Shown: piece after piece, positions 34,632-42,960 of the stretch
Position numbering within the stretch: the first letter of the stretch is position 1
Layout of the letters: each line of letters begins with the position of its first letter
Assembly (NCBI RefSeq): GCF_003987015.1
Contig: NZ_PIPQ01000010.1
Location: forward strand, 1-50,510
Direction: 5' to 3'
DNA length: 50,510 bases
Origin: Aliidiomarina taiwanensis
GTDB taxonomy: Bacteria; Pseudomonadota; Gammaproteobacteria; Enterobacterales; Alteromonadaceae
Position numbers and translations under genes: made by a program
The notes under the pieces: model-generated
Databases searched by the model: none
Told to the model about the DNA's origin: nothing
The model's input: only the letters and a program-made list of their open reading frames with translations

Positions 34632-36929
34632 TTAGAAGCGGTAACCCAGGGTTAACGACACAGTACGTGGTTCACCGTAGTAACCGATTAAGGTTGTGTC
34701 ACCACCTAGACCAGGTAAATATTGGCCTGGGTTGTTCGGGTCAGCACTTAAGAATGCATAGTTACCTACCAAAAACTCTTCGTCGGTTAAGTTCTTCGCA
34801 TGTAAGCCAACGTTCCATTTACCATTTGCGCTGTACCAGTTCACACCAAGGTTCAAAATACCGTAGCCGTCTTGGGTTAGGACGTTCCCTAACTCGTTTA
34901 AGGCATAGCTGCTACGGTAGCTGTAGTTACCATTAAACACTAAGTCGCCGTTAGCAAAGCTGGTGTCGTAGCTAAAGCCAATATTGGCGGTTGTTTCAGG
35001 TGTGTTAGTAATCACAAACTGATCGGTAATATCAATTTTATTACCCTGCGCGTCATAGCTCATGACATTGCTAAAGTCAGAGTCAATCAGCCCTAAATTA
35101 CCGAAAATGGTCAGGTTGTTTGTCGCTATCCAGGTAACTTCAAGCTCAAGCCCGGTGGCGTCCGACTCACCCACGTTGGCTAACCGCTGGTTAAGTACCG
35201 TTGGGTCGTTCGGGTCTGGAATAACAGACACATACTGACGGTTCTTATGGTCGAGCATAAAGGCCGTTGCGTTTACACGTAGGCTGTTCGTAACATCGCT
35301 TTTCACACCCACTTCATAGGAGTAAACGTCTTCAGGGTTCGCAGCAGGTTCTGCAGTTTCAGCACGCGGGTTAAAGGTACCCGACTTAAAGCCTTGGCCA
35401 AAGCTTGCATAAAACATGGTGTCGCCACTGTGACGATATTCAACACCCACTCGTGGCGTCAACTTGTTCCACGTTTTGCTGTCATCAAGTACTACGGGTG
35501 TTTGTAGGTTCGGGTCGCGCACATAGCCAGGAATCCAGCCCGACTCAGGGTAAACAGTATCAAAGATGAGACCGTTACGAACGAGTGCTTCCTTCTTATC
35601 TCGGGTATAGCGTAACCCGGCAGTCATCGACCACTTGTCACTAAAGAAGTAAGTTCCTTGTGCGTAGGCAGCTTGGCTATTGCTGTCTGAGCAGCCTGCC
35701 ACTTCACGAGTTAAGCCAGGCGTACCAAAAGCACCTTGCCCCAATACTTCTAAAATGGCATCAAACACACCACAAGACTCAGCGTCGTAATAATAAAGAC
35801 CCGACACCACTGAAAGGTTGTCTGAGCGGTAGTTCATTTGGAATTCTTGCGTAAACCATTTGTCGTCGTAAATGGCAGGCACATCAAAAATACGCTCGGA
35901 GGTGTTGTCAAAGTCAATGTTCACCGGCGAGTAGTTTTCGCGGCTCGAGGTAATAGAGCGCAAGGTAATGCTGTCGCTCATTTCCCAGTCCACCGTTAAA
36001 CTAAGGCCTTTCGTTTCCACTTTGTTTTCAGTTGGCAAACTTGTGTACGAGTCATAAATGCTGTCAGGAACAGGCGCGTTGGTCACAATACTTGGCAGTA
36101 AACGGTAACCCCCTTTCGAGTTCGACTTGTCGTCGGTTTGGTCATAGGCCAAACGCACAAAAACATCGTCGGAAGGGTACCACTCAAGGGTCGCCCGCAT
36201 GGCTTGTAAGTCTTTGTTGTAGTTTTCTAAGTCTTGGTCGGGTAACGCGCTGGTTAAGAATTTACCATACCCATCACGTTGTAGGTTGGCGTATCCAAAA
36301 CCAAAATAGAGGGTGTTGTCGATAAGAGGTACTTCACCGGTAAGCTTTAGGTCGCGCTGATTAAAGCTGCCCACCGTACCGGAAACAGAAAACTCACGTT
36401 CGCCTGTCATACGGCGGGTGACATATTTCACAGCACCACCAATGGTATTTTTACCATACAGGGTACCTTGTGGACCACGCAGCACTTCCACGCGCTGCAC
36501 ATTCAGAATGTCCAACACCGCACCTTGAGGGCGGGCAACGTATACGTCATCAATATAAATACCAACCCCTGGCTCGTAACCCCATAATGGGTCTTCTTGG
36601 CCTACCCCACGAATAAATGCGGTAATTGTCGAGTTAGTACCACGGCTTTGTTGCAATGTGGTGTTTGGTGAGAACTGGGCGACTTCAAGAATGGTGGAAA
36701 CGCCACGCTCCATTAAGTCCGCGTCACTAATAGAAGTGACCGCCACAGGTACTTCCTGAATGCTTTCCACCGTTCGGCGGGCCGTTACTTCAATGCGCTC
36801 GAGGGTGCGGGTTTCGGATTTGTTTTCTTCGCTTTCTTGCTCTTGTGCTATGGCGGTGGTGACAGTACCAGCCATAGCGGCAGCAACCGCTAAAGCGCAC
36901 AGTGAGCGTTTAAAGGTGACTTGTTTCAT
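34632..36929 (-). CDS. TonB-dependent outer-membrane receptor
   Basis: A 765-residue receptor. Signal peptide about 1-29 (cut after AIA), TonB box ERIEVTARR near 44-52, and a plug domain about 55-175 (PVAVTSISDADLMERG, IYIDDVYVARPQ, VEVLRGPQGTLYGKNTIGGAV). The 22-strand barrel ends in a TLGYRF terminus with final Phe. The plug type (with IEVTARR and QGTLYGKNTIGG) is common among marine receptors for carbon sources and siderophores alike. Divergent from the permease/CoA ligase/hydrolase operon, sharing a 175-bp promoter region with a 14-bp palindrome. This hints that it imports the same substrate, perhaps an ester or oligomer. The ligand cannot be read from sequence. Confidence 0.88.
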   Translation of the reverse strand: MKQVTFKRSLCALAVAAAMAGTVTTAIAQEQESEENKSETRTLERIEVTARRTVESIQEVPVAVTSISDADLMERGVSTILEVAQFSPNTTLQQSRGTNSTITAFIRGVGQEDPLWGYEPGVGIYIDDVYVARPQGAVLDILNVQRVEVLRGPQGTLYGKNTIGGAVKYVTRRMTGEREFSVSGTVGSFNQRDLKLTGEVPLIDNTLYFGFGYANLQRDGYGKFLTSALPDQDLENYNKDLQAMRATLEWYPSDDVFVRLAYDQTDDKSNSKGGYRLLPSIVTNAPVPDSIYDSYTSLPTENKVETKGLSLTVDWEMSDSITLRSITSSRENYSPVNIDFDNTSERIFDVPAIYDDKWFTQEFQMNYRSDNLSVVSGLYYYDAESCGVFDAILEVLGQGAFGTPGLTREVAGCSDSNSQAAYAQGTYFFSDKWSMTAGLRYTRDKKEALVRNGLIFDTVYPESGWIPGYVRDPNLQTPVVLDDSKTWNKLTPRVGVEYRHSGDTMFYASFGQGFKSGTFNPRAETAEPAANPEDVYSYEVGVKSDVTNSLRVNATAFMLDHKNRQYVSVIPDPNDPTVLNQRLANVGESDATGLELEVTWIATNNLTIFGNLGLIDSDFSNVMSYDAQGNKIDITDQFVITNTPETTANIGFSYDTSFANGDLVFNGNYSYRSSYALNELGNVLTQDGYGILNLGVNWYSANGKWNVGLHAKNLTDEEFLVGNYAFLSADPNNPGQYLPGLGGDTTLIGYYGEPRTVSLTLGYRF

Positions 36930-37027
36930 TTTATTCCCCTTGGGTTCGCTTTCTACTAGCTCAACGCCAGCAATTTTTATTGTATGCGAACAAACTTTAG
37001 CCCAATGTTAACAGTTTGTGACCTGTA

Positions 37028-37041
37028 CCATAGTACTATGG
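37028..37041. promoter_or_regulatory. 14-bp perfect palindrome in the divergent promoter region
   Basis: CCATAGTACTATGG is a perfect inverted repeat near the middle of the 175-bp gap between the TonB-dependent receptor and the GntP-type permease. Its position fits an operator serving both. The regulator is unknown; the CrbR-like protein encoded 2.5 kb away is one candidate. Confidence 0.5.
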
Positions 37042-37104
37042 GTATGTGGGTCATCATGCATAACAATACATGCAACCTAAAAAAGAAGAATAAGAGAGGC
37101 TTAT

Positions 37105-38403
37105 ATGTTGAGTATGTTTGGTTTAGTTGGCGGCTTGGCGCTGCTGATCATACTAACATTACGGGGTTGGAACCTATTTATCAGTGCTCCTTTGTGTGCG
37201 TTATTTGTTGCGGTGACAGCCCAAGTGCCCGTGTTTGTCGGCGAGGTGAACTTTGTCGACAGCTACATGAACGGCTTTTCAAGTTTTGTGGCCTCGTGGT
37301 TTTTAATGTTCTTGCTGGGTTCTATTTTTGGTAAGTTCATGGAAGACACAGGCGCGGCCGACAGTGTGGCCGCTTGGATTATTCATAAGCTAGGCAAACG
37401 CCAAGCGGTGCTAGCTGTAGTGCTTGCCTGCGCCATACTAACCTATGGTGGTGTGAGTGTGTTTGTGGTGGCGTTTTCCGTATACCCCATGGCACTTAGT
37501 TTATTTAAAGACGCCAACTTACCACGTCGCTTTATCCCCGCGGCCCTTGCCTTTGGCTCTGTGACTTTCACCATGACCTCGGCAGGCTCACCCGAAATTC
37601 AAAACTGGATTCCCATTCAATATTTAGGAACCTCACCCTGGGCAGCGTGGGAAGTTAGTTTAGTGGTGGCCATTGTTATGTTTGTTATTGGCTACTGGTG
37701 GCTTATGAGCATGATCAAAAAAGCCGTAAGCCGAGGCGAGCACTTTGTGGAGCGCAGTTCAGACCCAACCCTGGTTGAGCGAGAGCTACCGCACCCAGTG
37801 ACTGGCATTATTCCGCTTTTAGTGGTGTTAGGGCTGTCCTTTGCGTTTCATGAAGCCTTAGCCCAAAAAGCTTTAATTGTGGCGTTAACTGGTGGCGTGC
37901 TGGCCATTATGCTGCTGAACTGGCGCTTCTTTGTTGATATGCAAGAAGCACTCGGAACCGCCACCACAGGTGCCCTTATTGCGATTGGTAACACCGCGGC
38001 AGTTGTAGGATTTGGCGGCGTAGCAAAAGTAACCCCTGCTTTTCATACTGCGGTATCAGCAATGACAGCCATACCGGGCAATGAACTGGTAGGTGCAGCT
38101 ATTGCTGTCAGTGTTATTGCGGGCTTAACCGGCTCGGCATCGGGCGGGCAAGTGATAGCACTACCAGAAGTGAGCCCCCACTATTTAGACCAAGGCGTTA
38201 GCCCGGACCAACTGCACCGAGTGGTCTCTATTTCTTCGGGTGCTCTCGACTCGCTTCCTCACAACGGGTATGTGGTCACGACCATACGCGCCATTTGTAA
38301 TGAAAAACACAGCGACGCTTACTGGGCTGTAGGTGCGGTCACCGTGGTGGTGCCGGTCATTGGTTTAGCTATTGCTATTGGTTTATTTAATATTTTCGCA
38401 TAA
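37105..38403 (+). CDS. GntP-family organic acid permease
   Basis: A 432-residue inner-membrane protein with about 11-12 hydrophobic segments. GntP-family features include the long loop with SAGSPEIQNWIPIQYLGTSPWAAWEVS, the GFGGVAKVTPAF block, and GLTGSASGGQVIALP. Members carry gluconate, 3-hydroxybutyrate and related hydroxy acids. The downstream acyl-CoA ligase argues for a monocarboxylate such as a hydroxy acid rather than gluconate (inference). The ATG at 37105 has AGAGG upstream. It is the first gene of a three-gene operon, 14 bases before the ligase. Confidence 0.85.
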   Translation: MLSMFGLVGGLALLIILTLRGWNLFISAPLCALFVAVTAQVPVFVGEVNFVDSYMNGFSSFVASWFLMFLLGSIFGKFMEDTGAADSVAAWIIHKLGKRQAVLAVVLACAILTYGGVSVFVVAFSVYPMALSLFKDANLPRRFIPAALAFGSVTFTMTSAGSPEIQNWIPIQYLGTSPWAAWEVSLVVAIVMFVIGYWWLMSMIKKAVSRGEHFVERSSDPTLVERELPHPVTGIIPLLVVLGLSFAFHEALAQKALIVALTGGVLAIMLLNWRFFVDMQEALGTATTGALIAIGNTAAVVGFGGVAKVTPAFHTAVSAMTAIPGNELVGAAIAVSVIAGLTGSASGGQVIALPEVSPHYLDQGVSPDQLHRVVSISSGALDSLPHNGYVVTTIRAICNEKHSDAYWAVGAVTVVVPVIGLAIAIGLFNIFA

Positions 38404-38417
38404 GAGGTACAACTATT

Positions 38418-40058
38418 ATGGGGCATGTGTCTAGCCGCGGTAATGCCATGGAAACACCGTTACTCATTATCGATATGCTGAAGTATGCACATCAGCGCTA
38501 CCCGAACCAAGAAGTGGTGTCGCGCCTGCACGACAACAGCATTCACCGCTCTACTTACGCCACCACGTGGACACGTACAGCGCAATTAGCCCACGCACTG
38601 CAAGCTCTGGGCGTTAAACCGGGCGACTTTGTTGCCTCGATGGCTTGGAATACGCACCGCCATATCGAGCTTTATTACGGCATAGCGGGCATGGGTGCTG
38701 TACTTCACACGGTAAACCCGCGGCTTTTTTCCGAGCAAATTGAATATGTTATAAACCATGCAGAAGACACCTATGTATTTGTTGATATTGGGTTTGTTAA
38801 ACAGATTGAAGCCATTGCACCTCAGCTGAACACCGTGAAGGGCTTTGTGGTGTTATGTGAAGCCCATGAAATGCCTGAAACCAGCCTGCCTAATGTTCAT
38901 TGTTACGAAGCCTTATTAGCTAGCCAGCCGGAAAACTACGACTGGCCAAACCTAGACGAACATCAGGCCGCAATATTGTGTTACACCTCAGGCACTACAG
39001 GAAACCCTAAAGGCGTGTTGTATTCCCATCGTTCCATGGTGTTGCATGCGCAAGCTTCTGCATCGGCAGACTTGCTGGATCTACGTGAAGAAACCGTGCT
39101 TTTGCCTATGGTCGCTATGTATCACGTGGGCGCCTGGGGAGCACCTTATGCTGCGCCTCTTGCTGGTAGTAAGTTGGTGTTACCAGGGCACGGCATGGAC
39201 GGTGAAAGTATGTGGCACCTTATTCGTGAAGAGCAGGTGGACGTTGCGCTTGGTGTCCCCACCATTTGGCTGACCTTGCATAACTACTTTCAAGAGCAAG
39301 GCATTCGAAGCACACCACTGAAGCGGGTCTGTGTAGGCGGTGCTGCTTCCCCCTTGGGTTTGGTAAAGGCTTTTGACGAAGAATACGACATTTACTGGCA
39401 GCCTATTTGGGGGATGACAGAAACCGGCCCATTAGTGACTTCCTTACCGCCTACCAAAGCCATTTTGGCCATGGACAAAAATGACCGTTACGGCATTCAA
39501 ACCACAGCGGGTAAAGCCTGCTTTGGGATCGACATGGAAATTTTCGACGAGAACGACCAAGCGCTCCCACACGACGGAGTGACATCGGGCGAGCTGCGTG
39601 TTCGTGGGCCGTGGGTTATTGAACGTTACTTTAAAGACCCAAGTACAGGCAAGTTTCCGAACGGTTGGCTTGCCACGGGTGATATCGCCGTGATTGATCG
39701 TGAAGGTCACATGAAAGTGGTGGATCGCACTAAAGACGTTATTAAAAGTGGTGGGGAGTGGATAAGCTCCCTAGAAATAGAAAGCATAGTCAGCCAGCAC
39801 CCTGGGGTAAACGAATGCTGCGTGATAGGAGTAAAACACCCGAAGTGGGACGAACGGCCGTTGCTGCTGGTGGTGCCAGAAAAGGGCCATACCTTAACTG
39901 CAGACATGATGGTAGAACACCTCACAGGGCGTATCGCCAAGTGGTGGATGCCAGACGCCATGGTACTGGTGCAGGAATTTCCGCGCACGGGCACAGGTAA
40001 AGTGTTAAAGCGGGCGCTACGCGACGAATACATGCATTACTTATTAAAAAGCGAATAA
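38418..40058 (+). CDS. Fatty-acid/carboxylic-acid CoA ligase (AMP-forming)
   Basis: A 546-residue member of the ANL superfamily that forms an acyl-AMP, then an acyl-CoA. The phosphate loop is YTSGTTGNPKG (near 190), motif MTETGP, WLATGDIAVID and a C-terminal PRTGTGKVLKR with the catalytic Lys. The middle segment WYH-type (PMVAMYHVGAWGAPY) matches the medium/long-chain fatty acyl-CoA synthetase group. The substrate is probably whatever the GntP-type permease imports. The ATG at 38418 has AGAGG ten bases upstream; a second Met at residue 11 is a possible alternative start. It ends 13 bases before the lipoprotein hydrolase gene. Confidence 0.88.
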   Translation: MGHVSSRGNAMETPLLIIDMLKYAHQRYPNQEVVSRLHDNSIHRSTYATTWTRTAQLAHALQALGVKPGDFVASMAWNTHRHIELYYGIAGMGAVLHTVNPRLFSEQIEYVINHAEDTYVFVDIGFVKQIEAIAPQLNTVKGFVVLCEAHEMPETSLPNVHCYEALLASQPENYDWPNLDEHQAAILCYTSGTTGNPKGVLYSHRSMVLHAQASASADLLDLREETVLLPMVAMYHVGAWGAPYAAPLAGSKLVLPGHGMDGESMWHLIREEQVDVALGVPTIWLTLHNYFQEQGIRSTPLKRVCVGGAASPLGLVKAFDEEYDIYWQPIWGMTETGPLVTSLPPTKAILAMDKNDRYGIQTTAGKACFGIDMEIFDENDQALPHDGVTSGELRVRGPWVIERYFKDPSTGKFPNGWLATGDIAVIDREGHMKVVDRTKDVIKSGGEWISSLEIESIVSQHPGVNECCVIGVKHPKWDERPLLLVVPEKGHTLTADMMVEHLTGRIAKWWMPDAMVLVQEFPRTGTGKVLKRALRDEYMHYLLKSE

Positions 40059-40071
40059 GGGGAGCACACAC

Positions 40072-41256
40072 ATGAAACGGATTGGGTTATGGCTAACGAG
40101 CATTGCGCTTATTTTTATGCTGGGCTGTTCGCCACAAGCGACCAGTTCGCAGTGGGTTACTAAGCAAAGCTTTACCACGGAAAACTTTACTACCTTGGGT
40201 GGCGAGGTTATTCCTGAAGTGCAAGTTGGTTGGGAAGCGTATGGCGAATTAAATGAAGCAAAAGACAACGTCATTTTAATTACTCACTTTTTTTCGGGGA
40301 ATAGCCATGCTGCAGGCAAGTATGCAGAGACGGACCCTATGCCAGGGTATTGGGACGCGATTATTGGTCCGGGCAAGGCCATTGACACCAATAAATACTA
40401 TGTGATTAGTTCCGACACCTTAGTGAACCAAGAGCCACATAACCCAAATGTGATTACTACAGGGCCCGCCAGTATTAACCCAGCCACAGGTAAGCCCTAC
40501 GGCCTCGACTTCCCGGTAGTGACCATTCGTGACTTTGTGAATGTGCAGAAGCTGTTACTAGAAAGCCTAGGGATAGAACGTTTACATGCAGTTGTTGGGG
40601 CCTCCATGGGGTCGTTACAGGCCCTGGAATGGTCGGTTGCTTACCCCGACAAGGTGGAGCGCCTAATTTCTGTTATAGGCATGGGGGAAAGTGACCCTTG
40701 GACCATAGCCACACTCCAACAATGGGCCAACCCCATTCTAGCGGACCCTCACTGGAACCAAGGGGACTACTATGGCGGCGAGGCACCAACAGAAGGGGTC
40801 ATTCAGGCATTGATGTCGATTACCCTGCAGGCGCAGCACCCTGTTATTTTCAATCAGCTGCATGCAGCCAGCTCGGCAACAGAAAAAGCGCCCTTACAAA
40901 ACATAAATGAAAACTTTGCTGCCGTAGAACAACTACGAGCTATGGCAACTGCGCGGGCAACCTATGCAGATGCAAACCATATTCTTTACTTGGTGCGAGC
41001 GAATCAGTTGTTTGTCGCAGGCCATGGCAATAGCTTAGAAGAAGGCTTGGCCAATATAAAAGCGAAAACCTTATTGTTACCTGCAACCAACGACGTGTTA
41101 TTACAACCCTACTTAGCGAAGCGCATTTATAACATATTGACGGATCAAGGCAAGTCTGTGATATATGATGAAATACAGGGCCCATGGGGTCACTTAGACG
41201 GCATTATTTCTATATCTTCAAAAGAAGATTTATTAAGAGACTTTCTAAGCAATTAA
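40072..41256 (+). CDS. MetX-like alpha/beta-hydrolase lipoprotein
   Basis: A 394-residue protein of the homoserine O-acetyltransferase (MetX) fold: GGEVIPEVQVGWEAYGELN near 43-61, the nucleophile elbow GASMGS with Ser178, a late Asp (PATNDVLLQP) and His (GPWGHLDG). Unlike cytoplasmic MetX, it begins with a lipoprotein signal ending MLGC (Cys19), so it is exported and lipid-anchored. It is unlikely to serve methionine synthesis, because acetyl-CoA is not available outside the cytoplasm. Last gene of the permease-CoA ligase operon, with GGGGAG ribosome site. A role as an esterase or lactonase releasing the imported acid is the natural reading, but is inferred. Confidence 0.83.
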   Translation: MKRIGLWLTSIALIFMLGCSPQATSSQWVTKQSFTTENFTTLGGEVIPEVQVGWEAYGELNEAKDNVILITHFFSGNSHAAGKYAETDPMPGYWDAIIGPGKAIDTNKYYVISSDTLVNQEPHNPNVITTGPASINPATGKPYGLDFPVVTIRDFVNVQKLLLESLGIERLHAVVGASMGSLQALEWSVAYPDKVERLISVIGMGESDPWTIATLQQWANPILADPHWNQGDYYGGEAPTEGVIQALMSITLQAQHPVIFNQLHAASSATEKAPLQNINENFAAVEQLRAMATARATYADANHILYLVRANQLFVAGHGNSLEEGLANIKAKTLLLPATNDVLLQPYLAKRIYNILTDQGKSVIYDEIQGPWGHLDGIISISSKEDLLRDFLSN

Positions 41257-41289
41257 ACATTAATGCAACATAATTTATACCGCATACCC

Positions 41290-41317
41290 TTGACAGGACT
41301 TTTCCGTATGATAACAT
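41290..41317 (+). promoter_or_regulatory. Candidate sigma-70 promoter for a structured RNA
   Basis: A perfect TTGACA (41290-41295) is followed after 16 bases by TAACAT (41312-41317). Transcription would begin near 41324, just before the structured segment described next. It lies 34 bases after the MetX-like gene. Confidence 0.5.
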
Positions 41318-41323
41318 GCATAT

Positions 41324-41451
41324 TATTCTGGGTTGTTATGTTGTATTTGCGAGTAAGTAGGGACTGCTTACCAAGTCTTAGGGTTTGGGCTGGAAGGTCA
41401 ACATAACACCTAGAATTCAATACCGAGTGCACACAGGGACGTGTGCTTTTT
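41324..41451 (+). ncRNA. Candidate structured RNA (small RNA or leader element) upstream of tauE-like gene
   Basis: About 128 bases with no coding signal fold into an evident multibranch structure. A 10-bp perfect closing stem pairs 41334-41343 with 41399-41408. Inside are hairpin 41353-41359/41365-41371 (7 bp, loop GGGAC) and hairpin 41374-41378/41387-41391 (5 bp, mostly wobble pairs, loop TAGGGTTT). A terminator hairpin follows. The three-way junction resembles a riboswitch or a stand-alone small RNA. It does not match consensus motifs I can recall (TPP, purine, c-di-GMP, Mn). Two loops carry AGGGA, a CsrA-type site. Confidence 0.5.
41429..41451 (+). terminator. Rho-independent terminator ending the structured RNA
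   Basis: A 6-bp stem GCACAC/GTGTGC (41429-41434/41441-41446) with loop AGGGAC is followed by five T residues (41447-41451). It lies 115 bases before the permease start, so it could end a small RNA or act as an attenuator. Confidence 0.7.
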
Positions 41452-41565
41452 GGTTTCTGCTTCGGCATTTCCTCTCTACAAATAACACTTCTTTTATATG
41501 TCTCAGGCATGGGTCTTGCGTTATGCTTGTGCGACACAGAATGCTTTTTGAAAGGATCGTTTTAT

Positions 41566-42291
41566 ATGGCAGTTGAATGGGTGCTGCTAGGCGTATTTAT
41601 TTGGTTGGCTTTTACCAGCGAAGCCATTACCGGTTTTGGTAGCATTGTTATTGCGGTGGCACTAGGCAGTATGCTGTTTTCTATTCCAGAACTACTGCCT
41701 GTGTTAGTGCCTCTTAGCGTGATCATGTCGACCACCCTTATTATTAAATTCCACCGCCACATAAACACTAAACTTTTATTCCAACGAATTTTTCCTTTTA
41801 TTGGCGCCGGTATGGTCGTCGGTATTGTGCTGCTTGAACGCTTAAGTGCAGAGGCGCTGAAAGTGGCATTTGCTTGTTTGTTAATTTGGTTTGCCAGCCG
41901 CGAGCTGTACAAGTTATACAACCGCTTAGAGCCAAAACCAAAGCCGAATTGGTGGCAGCCTATTTGGACATTTTGTGCGGGTATAACCCATGGGCTGTTT
42001 GCTTCAGGCGGCCCTCTATTGGTGTACGCATTAAACAGCGAGCAAGTTCCAAAAGCACAGTTCCGCGCAACCCTGGTAAGTGTGTGGTTTGGTTTAAATG
42101 TGGTGTATGTCAGTGTCATGTTCTGGCAAGGCAAGGTACAGCCCGTGCTGCCTTATATAGCCTGCTATGTGCCCGTGCTGGCGCTTTCCTTTTGGGGAGG
42201 CCACAAACTGCATCAGCGGGTGTCAGAGCGTCAGTTTAGGGTGCTGGTATACTGTTTACTGCTCTTATCAGCGTTGACCATGTTGTTTTAA
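41566..42291 (+). CDS. TauE/SafE family sulfite/organic-anion exporter
   Basis: A 241-residue inner-membrane protein with about 7-8 hydrophobic segments. The TauE/SafE pattern is visible in the first repeat (FTSEAITGFGSIVIAVALGSM, then PVLVPLSVIMSTT) and the second (CAGITHGLFASGGPLLVYAL). The start is ATG 41566, with AAAGGA nine bases upstream; the frame runs further 5' but that part has no membrane-protein homology and crosses the terminator region. Substrates in the family are sulfite, sulfoacetate or similar anions; the actual one is unknown. Confidence 0.85.
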   Translation: MAVEWVLLGVFIWLAFTSEAITGFGSIVIAVALGSMLFSIPELLPVLVPLSVIMSTTLIIKFHRHINTKLLFQRIFPFIGAGMVVGIVLLERLSAEALKVAFACLLIWFASRELYKLYNRLEPKPKPNWWQPIWTFCAGITHGLFASGGPLLVYALNSEQVPKAQFRATLVSVWFGLNVVYVSVMFWQGKVQPVLPYIACYVPVLALSFWGGHKLHQRVSERQFRVLVYCLLLLSALTMLF

Positions 42292-42350
42292 TACCTCTAT
42301 ACAGCAGCTGCTTTCTTGATCTGGGTCATAGCCTTATTATTTACGCAGGC

Positions 42351-42365
42351 TATACTGACAGTATA
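42351..42365. promoter_or_regulatory. 15-bp inverted repeat upstream of the small membrane protein
   Basis: TATACTGACAGTATA is a perfect 7-1-7 inverted repeat ending 21 bases before the start codon. TATACT could double as a -10 element, so a repressor could block the promoter. No matching -35 is clear. Confidence 0.35.
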
Positions 42366-42386
42366 AAAATGCAAAGGAGCTGAAGC

Positions 42387-42542
42387 ATGAGTTTATTAAA
42401 AGCATATATTTCGAACCCCATTTTCTTTTTTACATTCACAGGGCTTGGAATTTTATTGGGTATGTTTGTTTTCTTTGGCTGGTTCTTTTGGCATAAAACC
42501 AATGAAGCCGTAAAAAAAATGGAAAACAACGCCAATTCATAA
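42387..42542 (+). CDS. Small single-span membrane protein, 51 residues
   Basis: An ATG at 42387 follows a strong ribosome site (AAAGGAG, 7-base gap). The product has a short N terminus (MSLLKAYISNP), one Phe-rich membrane span (about 12-36) and a charged C-terminal tail (HKTNEAVKKMENN). It resembles tiny DUF3149-type proteins in size and layout, but the family cannot be assigned. It may belong with the TauE-like gene 95 bases upstream or be independent, given the inverted repeat before it. Confidence 0.65.
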   Translation: MSLLKAYISNPIFFFTFTGLGILLGMFVFFGWFFWHKTNEAVKKMENNANS

Positions 42543-42583
42543 ATAAAAGCCCTACCGACTGATAGTAGGTAACGATAGGGTAT

Positions 42584-42853
42584 ATGAACACCACACCAAA
42601 GCTCCCCAAGGTTCTGTATTTAGCGATGGGCGGAACACTTTCTGCCCATCACCCTCAACGAACCGAGTTAAGGCACTACCGAACAGGCCACTATAACGGA
42701 CAGCAACTTATTGCCGCCCTTCCTGAAGCGGAAAGCTTGGCTTCAATAACCGCCGATGACTTACCTCCCCAAAAAGCACGCATACTTCTTATGCTATGCA
42801 TCATGGCAAAGTGCGCAGAACAAGATATTCAGCAAGCGTTTGAAACACACTAG
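42584..42853 (+). pseudogene. N-terminal asparaginase-like fragment, 89 residues
   Basis: The product begins like an L-asparaginase N-terminal domain: a strand and nucleophile loop (VLYLAMGGTLSA, with the Thr of GGT), then YNGQQLIAALPEAE, matching the family's LL-x-xP-E pattern. It stops after 89 residues, before the second active-site block (HGTDT). A full enzyme has about 330 residues. No continuation is seen in other frames downstream. AGGG sits four bases before the ATG, so it may still be translated. It is either a remnant of a deleted asparaginase gene or a small protein that has kept this motif. Confidence 0.55.
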
Positions 42854-42960
42854 CAACAAAAAGAGCCAAAAATGCGGCCTAAAGCGTCGAAATTAGACTA
42901 ATTGCACGGAATGTCCTTTAATAGCGTTCTTTTTTGATTTGAGCAGGAGGGCGCAAGTTC

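Noticed and set aside
41324-41451. Assignment of the structured RNA to a known riboswitch (TPP, purine, c-di-GMP, manganese)
   Set aside because: Consensus core motifs of these classes, as far as I can recall them, are absent; left as unclassified.
41324-41451. Assignment as a CsrB/RsmY-type RNA
   Set aside because: Only three GGA motifs, two in loops, whereas members usually carry more; kept only as a possibility.
41253-41537. 94-codon minus-strand frame across the structured RNA
   Set aside because: Basic and low complexity, with no ribosome site, and it runs antisense through the terminator hairpin and promoter; not a credible gene.
41443-41565. N-terminal extension of the TauE-like protein (41 extra residues)
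   Set aside because: It starts within the terminator hairpin and lacks family similarity; AAAGGA before the ATG at 41566 fits the real start.
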